Shown: positions 34,990 through 45,200 of the stretch, one piece after another
Layout: every line of letters begins with the position of its first letter
Position numbering within the stretch: the first letter of the stretch is position 1
NCBI GenBank assembly: GCA_947489445.1
Contig: CANLDN010000013.1
Location: forward strand, 46,722 to 110,721
Source: an uncultured Paracoccaceae bacterium
GTDB taxonomy: Bacteria; Pseudomonadota; Alphaproteobacteria; Rhodobacterales; Rhodobacteraceae
Direction: 5' to 3'
DNA length: 64,000 nucleotides
Made by a program: the position numbers and the translations under genes
The notes under the pieces: model-generated
Seen by the model: the letters and a program-made list of their open reading frames with translations, nothing else
The model's database searches: none
What the model was told of the DNA's origin: nothing

Positions 34990-36561
34990 CTAGCGCTCCT
35001 TCAGGGTGTTGCGGTTGTTGTAGAAGTTCATCACGCTCGAAATCGCGATACTCAGCGCAAGATAGAACATGCCCATCAACAGGATGCCCTCAAGCTCGCG
35101 ACCGGTCTGGTTGATCGTGATGCCCCCGAGTGTGGCGCGCACGTCCATGTACCCCACCGCAATCGCCAGTGACGAGTTTTTGGTCAAGTTCAGGAATTGC
35201 GAAATCAGCGGCGGAACAATCACCCGTAACGCCTGCGGCAGGATCACCAACCGCATGGTGCGGTTCGGACGCAAGCCCAACGCAAACGCGGCCTCTGACT
35301 GGCCACGACTGACGGCCATGATACCAGCGCGCACGATCTCGGCGATGAAGGCACCGGTATAAAGCGACAAGGCCAGCCAAAGGGCAATCAGCGGGTTACG
35401 AAGCTGAAAGCCGTCTTCGAACCGGGGGATGCCACGTTCGGTCATTTTTGGGTAGTGGACTTCGATCGCGCGGCCTTCGGGCAGCGTATCGCTCAGCACT
35501 GCGATACGTTCATCGAACAACGGTGTGGCTTCGATTTCAGCAATCAATGCGGTTGCCTCGGAAGCATCTGCAATGATCAAGCTGCAGTTGCCAGCAGCCA
35601 GTGCCTGGCGCGCATCCGTGTCACCAAAGTAATCGCCGCGGCGGAAGTTCACATCGGCAGCCTGCAAATAGCGCTGGCCATTAATGGAACCAGCCTGATT
35701 TGGAATGCCACAATAATTGATGCGTCCGCTGGCCTCTGCAAAGCTGGCCAAATCCATGCCCCGCTCGGCGCCAACAGCAATGAACACCTGTTCATTGCGT
35801 TGCGATACCGCGCTGAGGGCGAAATAGGCCAGAACCAAAGGCACGATAAAAACGCCAAGCGATGGCAAAAAGACGGGGACAATACGGCCCGTTTCCGCCT
35901 GAATATCGCGTGCGCGGCGACGCAAAAAGATGATGCCTGCGATAGATGCAATCAGAACAAGCGTCATGACCCAAGCCAAGCTGGACCACGCCAACCCCGG
36001 CATGAACGTCCCTTGGTTCGTGATTGCAATCACGCCAAAGATCATATCGTTCTGGGCAATTCCCTCAGCATTCGGGCGGAAGGTGTTAGGCGGGTCCATG
36101 CCTTCGGTGAACAGCGCAAAAATTGCGATGATCCACAACAGCAACGGTACGTTACGAAAGCCTTCGACGTAGACAGCGGCCAGCCGGGACACGACCCAGT
36201 TATTCGAAAGGCGCAAAACACCAAAGATCACACCGATGATCGTGGCGGCAATACAGCCCAGAAACGACACCAGCAAAGTGTTAGACATGCCGACCAAAGC
36301 AGCGCGCCAATGCGTCATAGAGTTGTCGTAAGGGATCGGGCGTTGGTTGATGTCGTAACCGGCGCGCGAGCTTAAAAACCCGAAATTGAACTCCTTGCCC
36401 AGATTAGCAAGGTTCTGCACCGTGTTGTTGATCAGCCAGTAGAACGCGATACACAACAAAATAAGCGCTACCACCTGAATAGTGATCGATCGATAGCGCG
36501 TGTCATAGATAAGTTGGCTCAGCCGAAACGTATTGCTCGGCGGGTCGGTCAACGTCGACAT
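34990..36561 (-). CDS. aapQ: general L-amino acid ABC transporter permease AapQ with a binding-protein-like insertion
   Basis: 523 residues, against about 400-430 for usual AapQ/BztB. The N-terminal anchor and membrane segments run to about 254. The core resumes at about 388 (NPLIALWLALSLYTGAFIAEI) with the EAA loop EAAFALGLRPNRTMRLVILPQA. Between them is a hydrophilic insert of about 120 residues. Within it, residues 279-371 resemble lobe 2 of the binding protein AapJ: QALAAGNCSLIIADASEATA matches YLAGACDVFTTDASGLAA in spacing and pattern. The loop should face the periplasm. Confidence 0.9.
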   Translation of the reverse strand: MSTLTDPPSNTFRLSQLIYDTRYRSITIQVVALILLCIAFYWLINNTVQNLANLGKEFNFGFLSSRAGYDINQRPIPYDNSMTHWRAALVGMSNTLLVSFLGCIAATIIGVIFGVLRLSNNWVVSRLAAVYVEGFRNVPLLLWIIAIFALFTEGMDPPNTFRPNAEGIAQNDMIFGVIAITNQGTFMPGLAWSSLAWVMTLVLIASIAGIIFLRRRARDIQAETGRIVPVFLPSLGVFIVPLVLAYFALSAVSQRNEQVFIAVGAERGMDLASFAEASGRINYCGIPNQAGSINGQRYLQAADVNFRRGDYFGDTDARQALAAGNCSLIIADASEATALIAEIEATPLFDERIAVLSDTLPEGRAIEVHYPKMTERGIPRFEDGFQLRNPLIALWLALSLYTGAFIAEIVRAGIMAVSRGQSEAAFALGLRPNRTMRLVILPQALRVIVPPLISQFLNLTKNSSLAIAVGYMDVRATLGGITINQTGRELEGILLMGMFYLALSIAISSVMNFYNNRNTLKER

Positions 36562-36663
36562 ATATATCTCCCCGTGGCTCCCGTTTTGTTCGCGCAGGCT
36601 TCGATTTTTTCGAATGTTACGGCGCGCGGGATGCAGATTCTTTATAGCGTGTAGCTATTGTGA

Positions 36664-36691
36664 AAAGGGCCCGGCGATTGCCAGGCCCTTT
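36664..36691 (-). terminator. terminator or processing hairpin downstream of aapJ
   Basis: On the minus strand AAAGGGCCTGG and CCGGGCCCTTTT form a near-perfect stem right after the aapJ stop, 103 bases before the aapQ start. Such a hairpin usually keeps binding-protein message more abundant than the permease message. Confidence 0.75.
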
Positions 36692-36705
36692 ATCAATATC
36701 AGGAT

Positions 36706-37725
36706 TTAGCGGAACGGTGGCGAATAGATCAGACCACCTTCGGTCCACATCGCGTTCAGACCGCGGGCCAGACCGATCGGAGTGTTCTCGCCGATGTTCT
36801 TTTCGAACAGCTCGCCGTAGTTACCACCCGCTGCAATGGCGTTCTTGGCCCAATCTGGTTCCAGACCCAGCATCGCGCCCAGCTCACCTTCTGTACCCAG
36901 CAAGCGGTTAACTTCTGGATTGTCAGTTGGCGCCGCAGACATTTCTGCGAGGTTTGACGACGTAATGCCCAGCTCTTCTGCTGTGATCAGTGCATTCAGT
37001 GTCCAGCGCGCAATATCACCCCATTCGTTGTCGCCGTGGCGGACAAGCGGGCCCAGTGGCTCCTTGGAGATGATTTCAGGCAGCAGAACGTGATCTTCAG
37101 GAGATTCAAACGTTGCACGTGTCGCGGCCAGACCGGATGCGTCAGTTGTGAAAACGTCACAGGCGCCAGCCAGATACTGCTGCTGTGCTTCTGCGTTGGT
37201 TTCAATTGGCACAGGATCGTAGCTGAGGTTGTTGGTGCGGAAGAAGTCCGCGAGGTTCAGCTCTGTTGTTGTACCAGTCTGAATGCAGACGGTCGCGCCG
37301 TCCAAATCCTTGGCCGAAGAGATGCCAAGCGCCTTAGGTACCATGAAGCCCTGGCCATCATAGTAGTTAACGCCGACAAATTCGAACTTAAGGTCGGCGT
37401 CACGGCTCATTGTCCATGTGGTGTTACGTGCCAGCAGGTCGATTTCGCCGGAAGCAAGCGCTGTGAAACGTGTCTGGCCAGTGGTTGGCACAAACTCGAC
37501 CGCAGACGGGTCACCAAAGATCGCAGCAGCTACGGCGCGGCAGATGCCCACGTCGAAACCAGTCCAGACGCCATTTGCGTCAGGGGCCGCAAAACCAACA
37601 AGACCAGTAGTCACGCCGCAGTTCAGCGAGCCACGTGCCTTGACGTCGTCAAGCGTTGCCGCCGAAGCCATGCCGGCAGCTAAACCAGCAACAGTCAGCG
37701 CGCCGAAGAATACGGTTTTTTTCAT
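36706..37725 (-). CDS. aapJ: general L-amino acid ABC transporter, periplasmic binding protein
   Basis: 339 residues from ATG 37725 (ribosome site GAGG). The signal peptide MKKTVFFGALTVAGLAAGMASA is followed by TLDDVKARGSLNCGVTTGLVGFA, the start of the AapJ/BztA subfamily of SBP_bac_3 proteins. Broad L-amino acid specificity is known for the family. First gene of aapJQMP. Confidence 0.95.
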   Translation of the reverse strand: MKKTVFFGALTVAGLAAGMASAATLDDVKARGSLNCGVTTGLVGFAAPDANGVWTGFDVGICRAVAAAIFGDPSAVEFVPTTGQTRFTALASGEIDLLARNTTWTMSRDADLKFEFVGVNYYDGQGFMVPKALGISSAKDLDGATVCIQTGTTTELNLADFFRTNNLSYDPVPIETNAEAQQQYLAGACDVFTTDASGLAATRATFESPEDHVLLPEIISKEPLGPLVRHGDNEWGDIARWTLNALITAEELGITSSNLAEMSAAPTDNPEVNRLLGTEGELGAMLGLEPDWAKNAIAAGGNYGELFEKNIGENTPIGLARGLNAMWTEGGLIYSPPFR

Positions 37726-37942
37726 TTTTACCTCTTCCTGAGTCTCCACCTCAACATGAGGTGGCCAATTATTATCCCGTCCCGATAGACAGTCATGAGA
37801 ACGAGGACGGTTACCCGTCCCAACGGTCGCAGAGTGTGCGGAATTCGTCTACAAGGTCAAGGGCGACAAAAGGAGAACCGGGAACAAACGCCATAAAATT
37901 GGGCAGTTTTTTTCGGGATTCCCGTGAAACGCATGCATTCTC

Positions 37943-38653
37943 TCACTTGAGTGAAAGCTGATAGAATCGCGCTGCGTCGAAAAACGCCGCCCGCTTTACC
38001 TTGGTCATCTCGCGCGCTTCTTCATCATCGCCCCATTGCGCGATCTGCCAATCCTCATCAACGCGCGACACATCCCAAGCCGCTCCCGGCATCAAATGTG
38101 CGCGAGTCACGGCCAAGGCAATGACCAGGGAACCCGACAGGCTGATCAGATCATGTGCCGCGGCCAATGCGAAATCGTCAAATGCGGCAACTTCATCCGT
38201 CAAGCGCGACAGAACTTGCGCGTCCTGCGCGACGTGCATCACGCCTTCACCGATCCACAAACGTGCGTTCAAACTCTCGGCTGCCCAGTCCAGCAATGGA
38301 TCCCAAGCCGCGACCTGCTGCTTGACCAACCCTTCAGGTCCAGCCGCCCGGTAACATAGTAGATCACTGTCCCCATATTCTGCCAGCAGGGCGATCACTT
38401 CGTCCCTTTGGACGCGTACCTTATCAATGGCCGCATTAGCACTGCGCGTTACCGGCATGGTGCTCGGGTCAATCACGTCGCTCTGACTGCCCCACTCAGC
38501 TGCCACGGCCTCTGCCATGGCTTTTGTTGGCAGGATTAACCCGGCCTTTGCAGGAGTCTTGACAGGACGGCCATCCAGATGCACGGCGTAGCCACCATCA
38601 GCCGCTATCGCCATAGCCTCTTTCCAAAACCGTTTTTGCTTCCATTCACTCAT
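37943..38653 (-). CDS. ATP12-family F1-ATPase assembly chaperone
   Basis: 236 residues. The N-terminal KRFWKEAMAIAADGGYAVHLDGRPVKTPAKAGLILPT and the central YGDSDLLCYRAAGPEGL.QQ...WDPLLDWA pattern are diagnostic for ATP12, which binds the F1 alpha subunit during ATP synthase assembly. It is found mainly in alphaproteobacteria and mitochondria. It overlaps the upstream HAD gene by 8 bases. Confidence 0.92.
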   Translation of the reverse strand: MSEWKQKRFWKEAMAIAADGGYAVHLDGRPVKTPAKAGLILPTKAMAEAVAAEWGSQSDVIDPSTMPVTRSANAAIDKVRVQRDEVIALLAEYGDSDLLCYRAAGPEGLVKQQVAAWDPLLDWAAESLNARLWIGEGVMHVAQDAQVLSRLTDEVAAFDDFALAAAHDLISLSGSLVIALAVTRAHLMPGAAWDVSRVDEDWQIAQWGDDEEAREMTKVKRAAFFDAARFYQLSLK

Positions 38654-39320
38654 GGCTTGGCCTCAACACTTGATCGACTGCCCCCGGCAGGTCCGCGAAT
38701 GTATGGATCAGCAGGTCGGGCCGCAGGTCAGCCGCCGGATGATACCCCCAACTGACGCCAATGGTGCGCACGCCCGCAGCACGGGCCATATCCATGTCAT
38801 AGGTTGTGTCACCCAGCATCACCGCAGCACCCGGGTTCACCCCCGTTTCGTTCAGCGCCGTCAGGATCATCGAGGGGTTTGGTTTAGATGGATGATGATC
38901 GGCCACCTGCTCACTGTGAAAGACGCCCGTTAGTCCGTGCCGTTCCAGCACCTTATCGAGCCCGCGGCGGGATTTGCCCGTGGCCACGGCCAGCAAGGTT
39001 TGATCCTGCTCTTGCAAGACTTGCAACGCATCGCGTGCGCCGGGAAAGAGCGGCCCCAACTCCTTGTTGTCCATCCGTAACCCGGCAAAGCTGTCCTTAT
39101 ACGCCTCAACCAGCCGATCCCGCCGCCCCTGATCTGCATTAGGACATAGTCGGGCAAAAGCCTCGGCCAATGACAAACCCACGATTGACAAAACCGCAGC
39201 GCGATCCGGCCTGTCGAGACCTTCGGCCGCAAAGGCCATGGTCATCGACGCCATAATCTCGGCCTGACTGTCGACCAGCGTACCGTCCACATCGAAAATC
39301 ACCAATCGCAAATCATTCAT
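38646..39320 (-). CDS. HAD-family hydrolase (phosphoglycolate phosphatase-like)
   Basis: 224 residues from ATG 39320. Motif I is VIFDVDGTLVDS, the cap domain follows, motif III is the Lys in PSKPNPSM, and motif IV is MLGDTTYDMDMARAAG. Gph-like phosphatases remove phosphate from small metabolites; the substrate is not readable. It overlaps rluC upstream and the ATP12 gene downstream. Confidence 0.88.
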   Translation of the reverse strand: MNDLRLVIFDVDGTLVDSQAEIMASMTMAFAAEGLDRPDRAAVLSIVGLSLAEAFARLCPNADQGRRDRLVEAYKDSFAGLRMDNKELGPLFPGARDALQVLQEQDQTLLAVATGKSRRGLDKVLERHGLTGVFHSEQVADHHPSKPNPSMILTALNETGVNPGAAVMLGDTTYDMDMARAAGVRTIGVSWGYHPAADLRPDLLIHTFADLPGAVDQVLRPSHE

Positions 39321-40368
39321 CCGGCATATTGAACGGATCGACCGGGGCATGGCCCACGACCCAGCCCACAAAGTCCCAGGTATTTTGCATATGCTCCGGC
39401 AATGGGGCGGTCAGATGTAATGTGGCCCCGGTCGCCGGATGCTCAATTGTCAGACTGCGCGCGTGCAAGTGCATCTTGCGCCCAATCTCTGATCCCATGC
39501 CAGCGCCCCAACCATCACCAAGGTTTTCCTGCCCCGAACCGCCGTATTTGCCATCACCGATAATCGGATGCCCAATCTCGGCCATATGGGCGCGTAGCTG
39601 ATGTGTCCGGCCCGTGATCGGGATCAAGGCACACCATGCCGCACGGCTGGCTAGCTGATCCATCACGGCATAATCAGACGTCGCGCGCTTCGCGCCTTCA
39701 ACACTGTCGACGTCGCGCGGATGCACACAGCGCATTTTTTCATTCTCGCCACCACGTCCATGACCCGGCGCCTTCACCAACCCGTATTTGATCGTACCTG
39801 CACGCGGATGCGGGACACCAGCGACAGCCGCCCAATAGATTTTGCGGGTCTCGCGATGTTTCAAATTCTCGGTTAACTGCTTGGCCATCATGCGTGTTCG
39901 CGCAAGCAGCAACACACCGGACGTATCCTTGTCCAATCGGTGCACCAGCCGCGGCTTTTCATCGTAACCAAAGGTCAGCGCCTCGGCCATGCCGTCCACA
40001 TGACGGGTCGTCTTTGATCCGCCCTGCGTTGCTAGTCCGGCTGGCTTGTTAATCGCGATGATATGATCATCCTTGTAGATCACGCAGGACTGGATCAGCT
40101 TGGCATCCGCCTTGGTCACACCCTGTTTGGCCAGCGACCGCAACGCCTCGGCCTCCTCCTCGGTTGGAAGAGGCGGAATACGTACCTTTTGACCGACCTC
40201 CAATCGTGTATTCGTTTTCACCCGGCCACCATCGACACGCAGTTCACCCTTGCGACACATTTTTTCAATGCGGCCTTGGGTCAAATGCGGGAACAGCCGG
40301 CGCAGATACCGGTCCACGCGCTGATCACCATCATCCGGGCCGATAACCCGCGTCTGTACACCGCTCAT
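39313..40368 (-). CDS. RluC/RluD-type 23S rRNA pseudouridine synthase
   Basis: 351 residues from ATG 40368. An S4 RNA-binding domain lies near the N-terminus (QRVDRYLRRLFPHLTQGRIEKMCRKGELRVDG), followed by the catalytic domain with the active-site Asp in PRLVHRLDKDTSGVLLLA and TGRTHQLRAHM. The gene order with crcB and the HAD phosphatase is common in Rhodobacteraceae. Confidence 0.93.
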   Translation of the reverse strand: MSGVQTRVIGPDDGDQRVDRYLRRLFPHLTQGRIEKMCRKGELRVDGGRVKTNTRLEVGQKVRIPPLPTEEEAEALRSLAKQGVTKADAKLIQSCVIYKDDHIIAINKPAGLATQGGSKTTRHVDGMAEALTFGYDEKPRLVHRLDKDTSGVLLLARTRMMAKQLTENLKHRETRKIYWAAVAGVPHPRAGTIKYGLVKAPGHGRGGENEKMRCVHPRDVDSVEGAKRATSDYAVMDQLASRAAWCALIPITGRTHQLRAHMAEIGHPIIGDGKYGGSGQENLGDGWGAGMGSEIGRKMHLHARSLTIEHPATGATLHLTAPLPEHMQNTWDFVGWVVGHAPVDPFNMPDE

Positions 40369-40724
40369 GTCGTCATTCCTTTTGCAAGCCACAGACCCAA
40401 AGCACAGCCAAGGAGCGATAAAACAACCGACGCCAAGACATATGAACCTGCCGCTGTCATACGCCCGGCCTCAACCAGCCGCAGGGTATCCAGTGAAAAC
40501 GCCGAAAAGGTCGTGAAGCCGCCCAAAAGACCCGTCATCACAAAGGGCAGCCAATGCTGCAAACCACGCGCCGCCAGCACCACCCAGACAATCCCAATCG
40601 CGAATGACCCAACGACATTCACCGCCAGCGTGCCCAAAGGAAAGGCCACAATCAGACCCACAAGGTAGCGGCCCACAGCGCCCAACGCGCCGCCCAAAGC
40701 GACAGAGATCACAGGTGTCATCAT
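40365..40724 (-). CDS. crcB: fluoride channel CrcB/Fluc
   Basis: 119 residues from ATG 40724 (MM start), four membrane segments. Family motifs are GGALGAVGRYLVG, GTLAVNVVGSFAIG and TGLLGGFTTFSAFSLDT, which include the pore Asn and Phe-box residues. It exports fluoride as a dual-topology dimer. No fluoride riboswitch is visible upstream, which is the end of rarA. Confidence 0.93.
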   Translation of the reverse strand: MMTPVISVALGGALGAVGRYLVGLIVAFPLGTLAVNVVGSFAIGIVWVVLAARGLQHWLPFVMTGLLGGFTTFSAFSLDTLRLVEAGRMTAAGSYVLASVVLSLLGCALGLWLAKGMTT

Positions 40725-40755
40725 GCGCGTCCCATCGCCCGAACCCGGGCAGATG

Positions 40756-42063
40756 TCAATTCTTGTCCCGTTTGGCGCGCAAACCCGCGAAATAATCAAC
40801 GCGCTTCTTCAACTCGCGTTCAAAACCGCGATCCACAGGCAGGTAATAGACGCCACGCTTCATCCCATCAGGGAAATAATTTGCGCCTGAAAAAGCGTCT
40901 TCAGCATCATGGTCATAGGCATAACCTGCCCCAAACCCCTGTTCTTTCATCAGGGTCGTTGGCGCGTTCAGAATATGCGCCGGCGGTGGTTCCGACCCTG
41001 TCTTCTTTGCGGCCCCAGCAGCCGCCTTATAGGCCACATAAGTTGCATTCGATTTGGGCGCGAGTGCGAGATATGTCACCGCCTGCGCCAAGGCCAATTC
41101 CCCTTCGGGACTGCCCAACCGCTCATACGTCTCCCAAGATTGCAGGCAAACCGCTTGGGCCTGCGGATCAGCCAGGCCGATATCCTCGACCGCCATGCGG
41201 GTAATGCGACGCGCCAGAAACCGCGGGTCCTCTCCCCCCGCCAGCATGCGTGCAAACCAGTACAGCGCGGCATCCGGGTCCGAGCCCCGCACGGATTTAT
41301 GCAAGGCACTGATCAGGTTGTAATGCTCGTCACCTGACTTGTCGTATTTCACAGCCCGTTTCATCAGACGCTTGGTCAGGTCATCAACGCCCAGCTTGGC
41401 ATCCACCCGCCAAGCCGCCACCTGCTCAATCAGATTGAGCAATGCACGGCCATCACCATCCGCCATTTCCAAAAGTGCGTCACGGGCATGGCCGTCCAGC
41501 GGGAGCGCACGGCCCAGTTCCTTCTCCGCCCGTTGGGCCAACAGCTCCAGATCCTTCAAATCCAGCCGCGTAAGTATAAACACCTGAGATCGGCTGAGCA
41601 CCGCTGCGTTCAATTCAAAGCTAGGGTTCTCGGTCGTGGCGCCCACCAACAGGATCGTGCCATCCTCCATATAAGGAAGAAACCCATCCTGCTGGGCCTT
41701 GTTGAAACGGTGGATCTCGTCGACGAACAACAGCGTTCCCTTGCCGTTTTGCCGTCTTATCTTGGCTGCTTCAAACACCTTACGCAGTTCAGGCACACCA
41801 GTGAAGATCGCACTGATCTGGACGAAATGCAGGTCCGTCTCATCAGCAAGCAGTCGCGCAATTGTGGTTTTTCCGACGCCCGGTGGTCCCCAGAAAATCA
41901 AAGAAGATAGCGTGCCAGACGCCAACATCGTGCCCAGCGGGGCATCGGGACCCAACACCTGTTGCTGGCCAATAACATCTGCCAACTTTGTCGGTCGCAA
42001 ACGATCCGCCAAAGGGCGCGGGGCATCGTCACGGATGGGACCACTATCAAACAGATCGGCCAT
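40756..42063 (-). CDS. rarA: replication-associated recombination AAA+ ATPase RarA (MgsA)
   Basis: 435 residues. Starts PLADRLRPTKLADVIGQQ, with Walker A GPPGVGKTT (59-67), Walker B LLFVDEIHRFNKAQQD and sensor GATTENPSFELNAAVLSRSQ. The C-terminal MgsA tetramerisation domain has YNLISALHKSVRGSDPDAALYW and LAR..ARMAVEDIGLADPQA. It acts at stalled replication forks. Confidence 0.94.
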   Translation of the reverse strand: MADLFDSGPIRDDAPRPLADRLRPTKLADVIGQQQVLGPDAPLGTMLASGTLSSLIFWGPPGVGKTTIARLLADETDLHFVQISAIFTGVPELRKVFEAAKIRRQNGKGTLLFVDEIHRFNKAQQDGFLPYMEDGTILLVGATTENPSFELNAAVLSRSQVFILTRLDLKDLELLAQRAEKELGRALPLDGHARDALLEMADGDGRALLNLIEQVAAWRVDAKLGVDDLTKRLMKRAVKYDKSGDEHYNLISALHKSVRGSDPDAALYWFARMLAGGEDPRFLARRITRMAVEDIGLADPQAQAVCLQSWETYERLGSPEGELALAQAVTYLALAPKSNATYVAYKAAAGAAKKTGSEPPPAHILNAPTTLMKEQGFGAGYAYDHDAEDAFSGANYFPDGMKRGVYYLPVDRGFERELKKRVDYFAGLRAKRDKN

Positions 42064-42250
42064 CAGATATGCCTAACGAGGCTGCGTGGACGATGGGGTT
42101 TGGTCAGTATTTCGTACATGTCGACTACCGATATGTTCGGGAAGACCCATAATTGCAAGTGGCGCGCGGGCCCAGATACAAACCGTTTAATCTACGTTGG
42201 GCATGCATCTTTCAAACCATGGAGACGATGTAGATATGCCTAAAAATAAG

Positions 42251-42275
42251 AAGGCCCCCGCGAAGCGGAGGCCTT
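42251..42275 (-). terminator. rho-independent terminator after rpoC
   Basis: On the minus strand AAGGCCTCCGC-ttc-GCGGGGGCCTT (one G-T pair) is followed by CTTATTTTTA, about 20 bases past the rpoC stop. It should end the rpoB-rpoC transcript. Confidence 0.88.
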
Positions 42276-42296
42276 CCTTCCGACATATCGGATGAT

Positions 42297-45200
42297 TTAT
42301 GCGTCGTTACCCTCAGGCGTGTCGACAACCAGATCGTCGCTGAAGACATCTGCATCAGACACTTCGTCGGCCATTTCCATCGGCGCAGCAAGGGCAGCAG
42401 CCTGTTCGGCCTCTTCCCGGCGTGCCTCGATGACAACGTTGTCGCGTTCTGCGGCGACGCGGCGCATTTGCTGCGTTGCGCCACCTGTACCGGCAGGGAT
42501 CAAACGCCCCACAATCACGTTCTCTTTCAGACCGATCAGCTTGTCTTTCTTGCCCTGCACTGACGCTTCGGTCAGCACGCGGGTTGTTTCCTGGAAGGAC
42601 GCCGCAGAGATGAACGAACGTGTCTGCAAGGACGCCTTGGTGATCCCCAACAAAATCGGCTCACCCTGTGCAGGGCGGTCGCCCCGTGCAAGCGCCTTTT
42701 CGTTGGCTTCATCAAACTCAGCCTTATCGACGTTTTCGCCTTTCAGCAGAACGGTGTCACCGCTGTCCTGAATCTCCCACTTCTGGAGCATCTGACGCAC
42801 GATCACTTCGATATGCTTGTCGTTGATCTTCACACCTTGCAGGCGATAGACGTCCTGCACCTCGTCGATCATGTAGTCAGCCAAAGCCTCGACGCCCATA
42901 ACCGCAAGAATATCATGCGGGGCCGGGTTGCCATCCATGATGTAGTCACCCTTCTGGACAAAGTCACCTTCCGCTACCGGGATGTGCTTGCCCTTGGGCA
43001 CCATGTATTCGACCTTGATATCCGCGTCATCGGCAGACTCAATCGCGATGCGGCGCTTGTTCTTATAGTCCTTGCCAAAGCGCACGTAGCCATCGATTTC
43101 AGCGATGATTGCGTGATCTTTTGGACGGCGGGCTTCGAACAATTCGGCCACACGTGGCAGACCACCGGTAATGTCCTTGGTCTTGGCACCCTCACGTGGG
43201 ATCCGCGCGACCACTTCACCAGCCGTGATCTCCTGCCCGTCTTCGACAGACAGAACCGCATCCACCGACATCGGATAGGCGACGGGGTTACCGTCATCCT
43301 TCATTGCGGGTTCACCATCGGCGCCGACAACGATGATCTTTGGTGCAAGCTCATTGCCCTTGGGTGCAGCACGCCAGTCAGACACGATGCGCTGGGTCAT
43401 GCCCGTTGCATCATCGGTGTCTTCGCGCACGGCAATACCGTTGACCAGATCGACATATTTCGCCGTACCTGATTTTTCAGCAATGATCGGCAGGGTGTAT
43501 GGATCCCATTCGAACAGTTTGTCACCACGCAGGATGTCAGCGCCTTCCTTGACGAAGACCTTGGAACCATAGCCGACCTTGTGATTGGCCCGCTCTTCTC
43601 CGTTTTCACCAACGATTGCCAGCACCATGTTACGGCCCATCACAACCATTTCGCCCGCCGCATTTTTAAGCAACTGCGCATTGCGGAACTCGATCTTGCC
43701 GGGCTGTGATGCCTCTTGGAACGACTGCTGACCACCTTGAGCAACACCGCCGATGTGGAACGTCCGCATCGTCAGCTGCGTACCCGGTTCACCGATGGAC
43801 TGCGCTGCGATGATACCCACAGCCTCACCAATGTTGACCCGGGTACCACGCGCCAGATCGCGACCGTAGCACATTGCACAAACGCCATCTTCGGCCTCGC
43901 AAGTCAGCGGGCTGCGGATGCGCATCTTGGCCACACCAGCAACGTCGATCATGTCGGCCTTGCGTTCGTCGATCAGTTCACCGGCCTCGACGATGACCTC
44001 ATCCGTACCGGGCTTGAGGACGTCATCGGCAGACACACGACCCAGCACACGCTCTGGCAAGGATGATACAACCTCACCATCATTGACCGCAGCCTCAGCC
44101 GTGATCGCGCGTTCCGTGCCACAATCCACCTGACGCACGATGCAGTCTTGCGCCACGTCAACCAGACGACGTGTCAGGTAGCCGGAGTTTGCCGTCTTCA
44201 GCGCTGTATCCGACAGACCCTTACGGGCGCCGTGGGTAGAGTTAAAGTATTCGAGAACGGTCAGACCTTCCTTAAAGTTCGAGATGATGGGCGTTTCGAT
44301 GATCTCACCGTTCGGCTTGGCCATCAGGCCGCGCATCCCGCCCAGCTGTTTCATCTGCGTCACCGAACCACGGGCACCGGAATGGGCCATCATGTAAACC
44401 GAGTTTGGTTCACCCTCTGCCCCATCCGCCAGCTTTGGTGTGGTCGAAATGGTGGTCATCATCGCGTCAGTGACCTTGTCATTGGCCTTTGACCACGCAT
44501 CCACAACCTTGTTGTACTTTTCGCCCTGTGTGATCAGGCCGTCCATATACTGCTGTTCAAAGTCTTTCACCTGATCGCGGGTTTCATCGACCAGTTCCCA
44601 CTTGGTGTCGGGCACAACCATGTCGTCCTTGCCGAACGAAATACCCGCCTTGAACGCCTCGCGGAAGCCCATCGTCATGATCTGGTCGCAGAAGATGACC
44701 GATTCCTTCTGGCCGCAGTAGCGGTAGACGGTGTCGATGATCTGCTGGACTTCTTTCTTGCGCAGCAACCGGTTGACCAAGGCAAATGGCGCCTTGGTGT
44801 TCAGCGGCAGCAACGCACCAAGACGCAGACGGCCCGGCGTGGTTTCAAAGCGCGTCAGCACCTCGTTACCTTCGTCATCAATCTGCGGCATCCGCGCGTT
44901 GATTTTGGCGTGCAGGTGGACTTCGCCAGCGGTCAGCGCATGTTCAACTTCTTCGATGTTGCTGAACGACATGCCTTCGCCGGTCATGCCATCACGCATG
45001 ATCGTAGTGTAGTACAGACCCAGGATCATATCCTGGGACGGCACGATGATCGGCGCGCCGTTGGCGGGCGACAACACGTTGTTCGTGGACATCATCAGAA
45101 CGCGGGCTTCCAACTGCGCCTCAAGGCTCAGCGGCACGTGAACGGCCATCTGGTCACCGTCGAAGTCGGCGTTGAATGCCGAACAGACGAGCGGGTGAAG

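Noticed and set aside
40725..40755. Fluoride riboswitch upstream of crcB
   Set aside because: The gap to rarA is only 31 bases, too short for the element.
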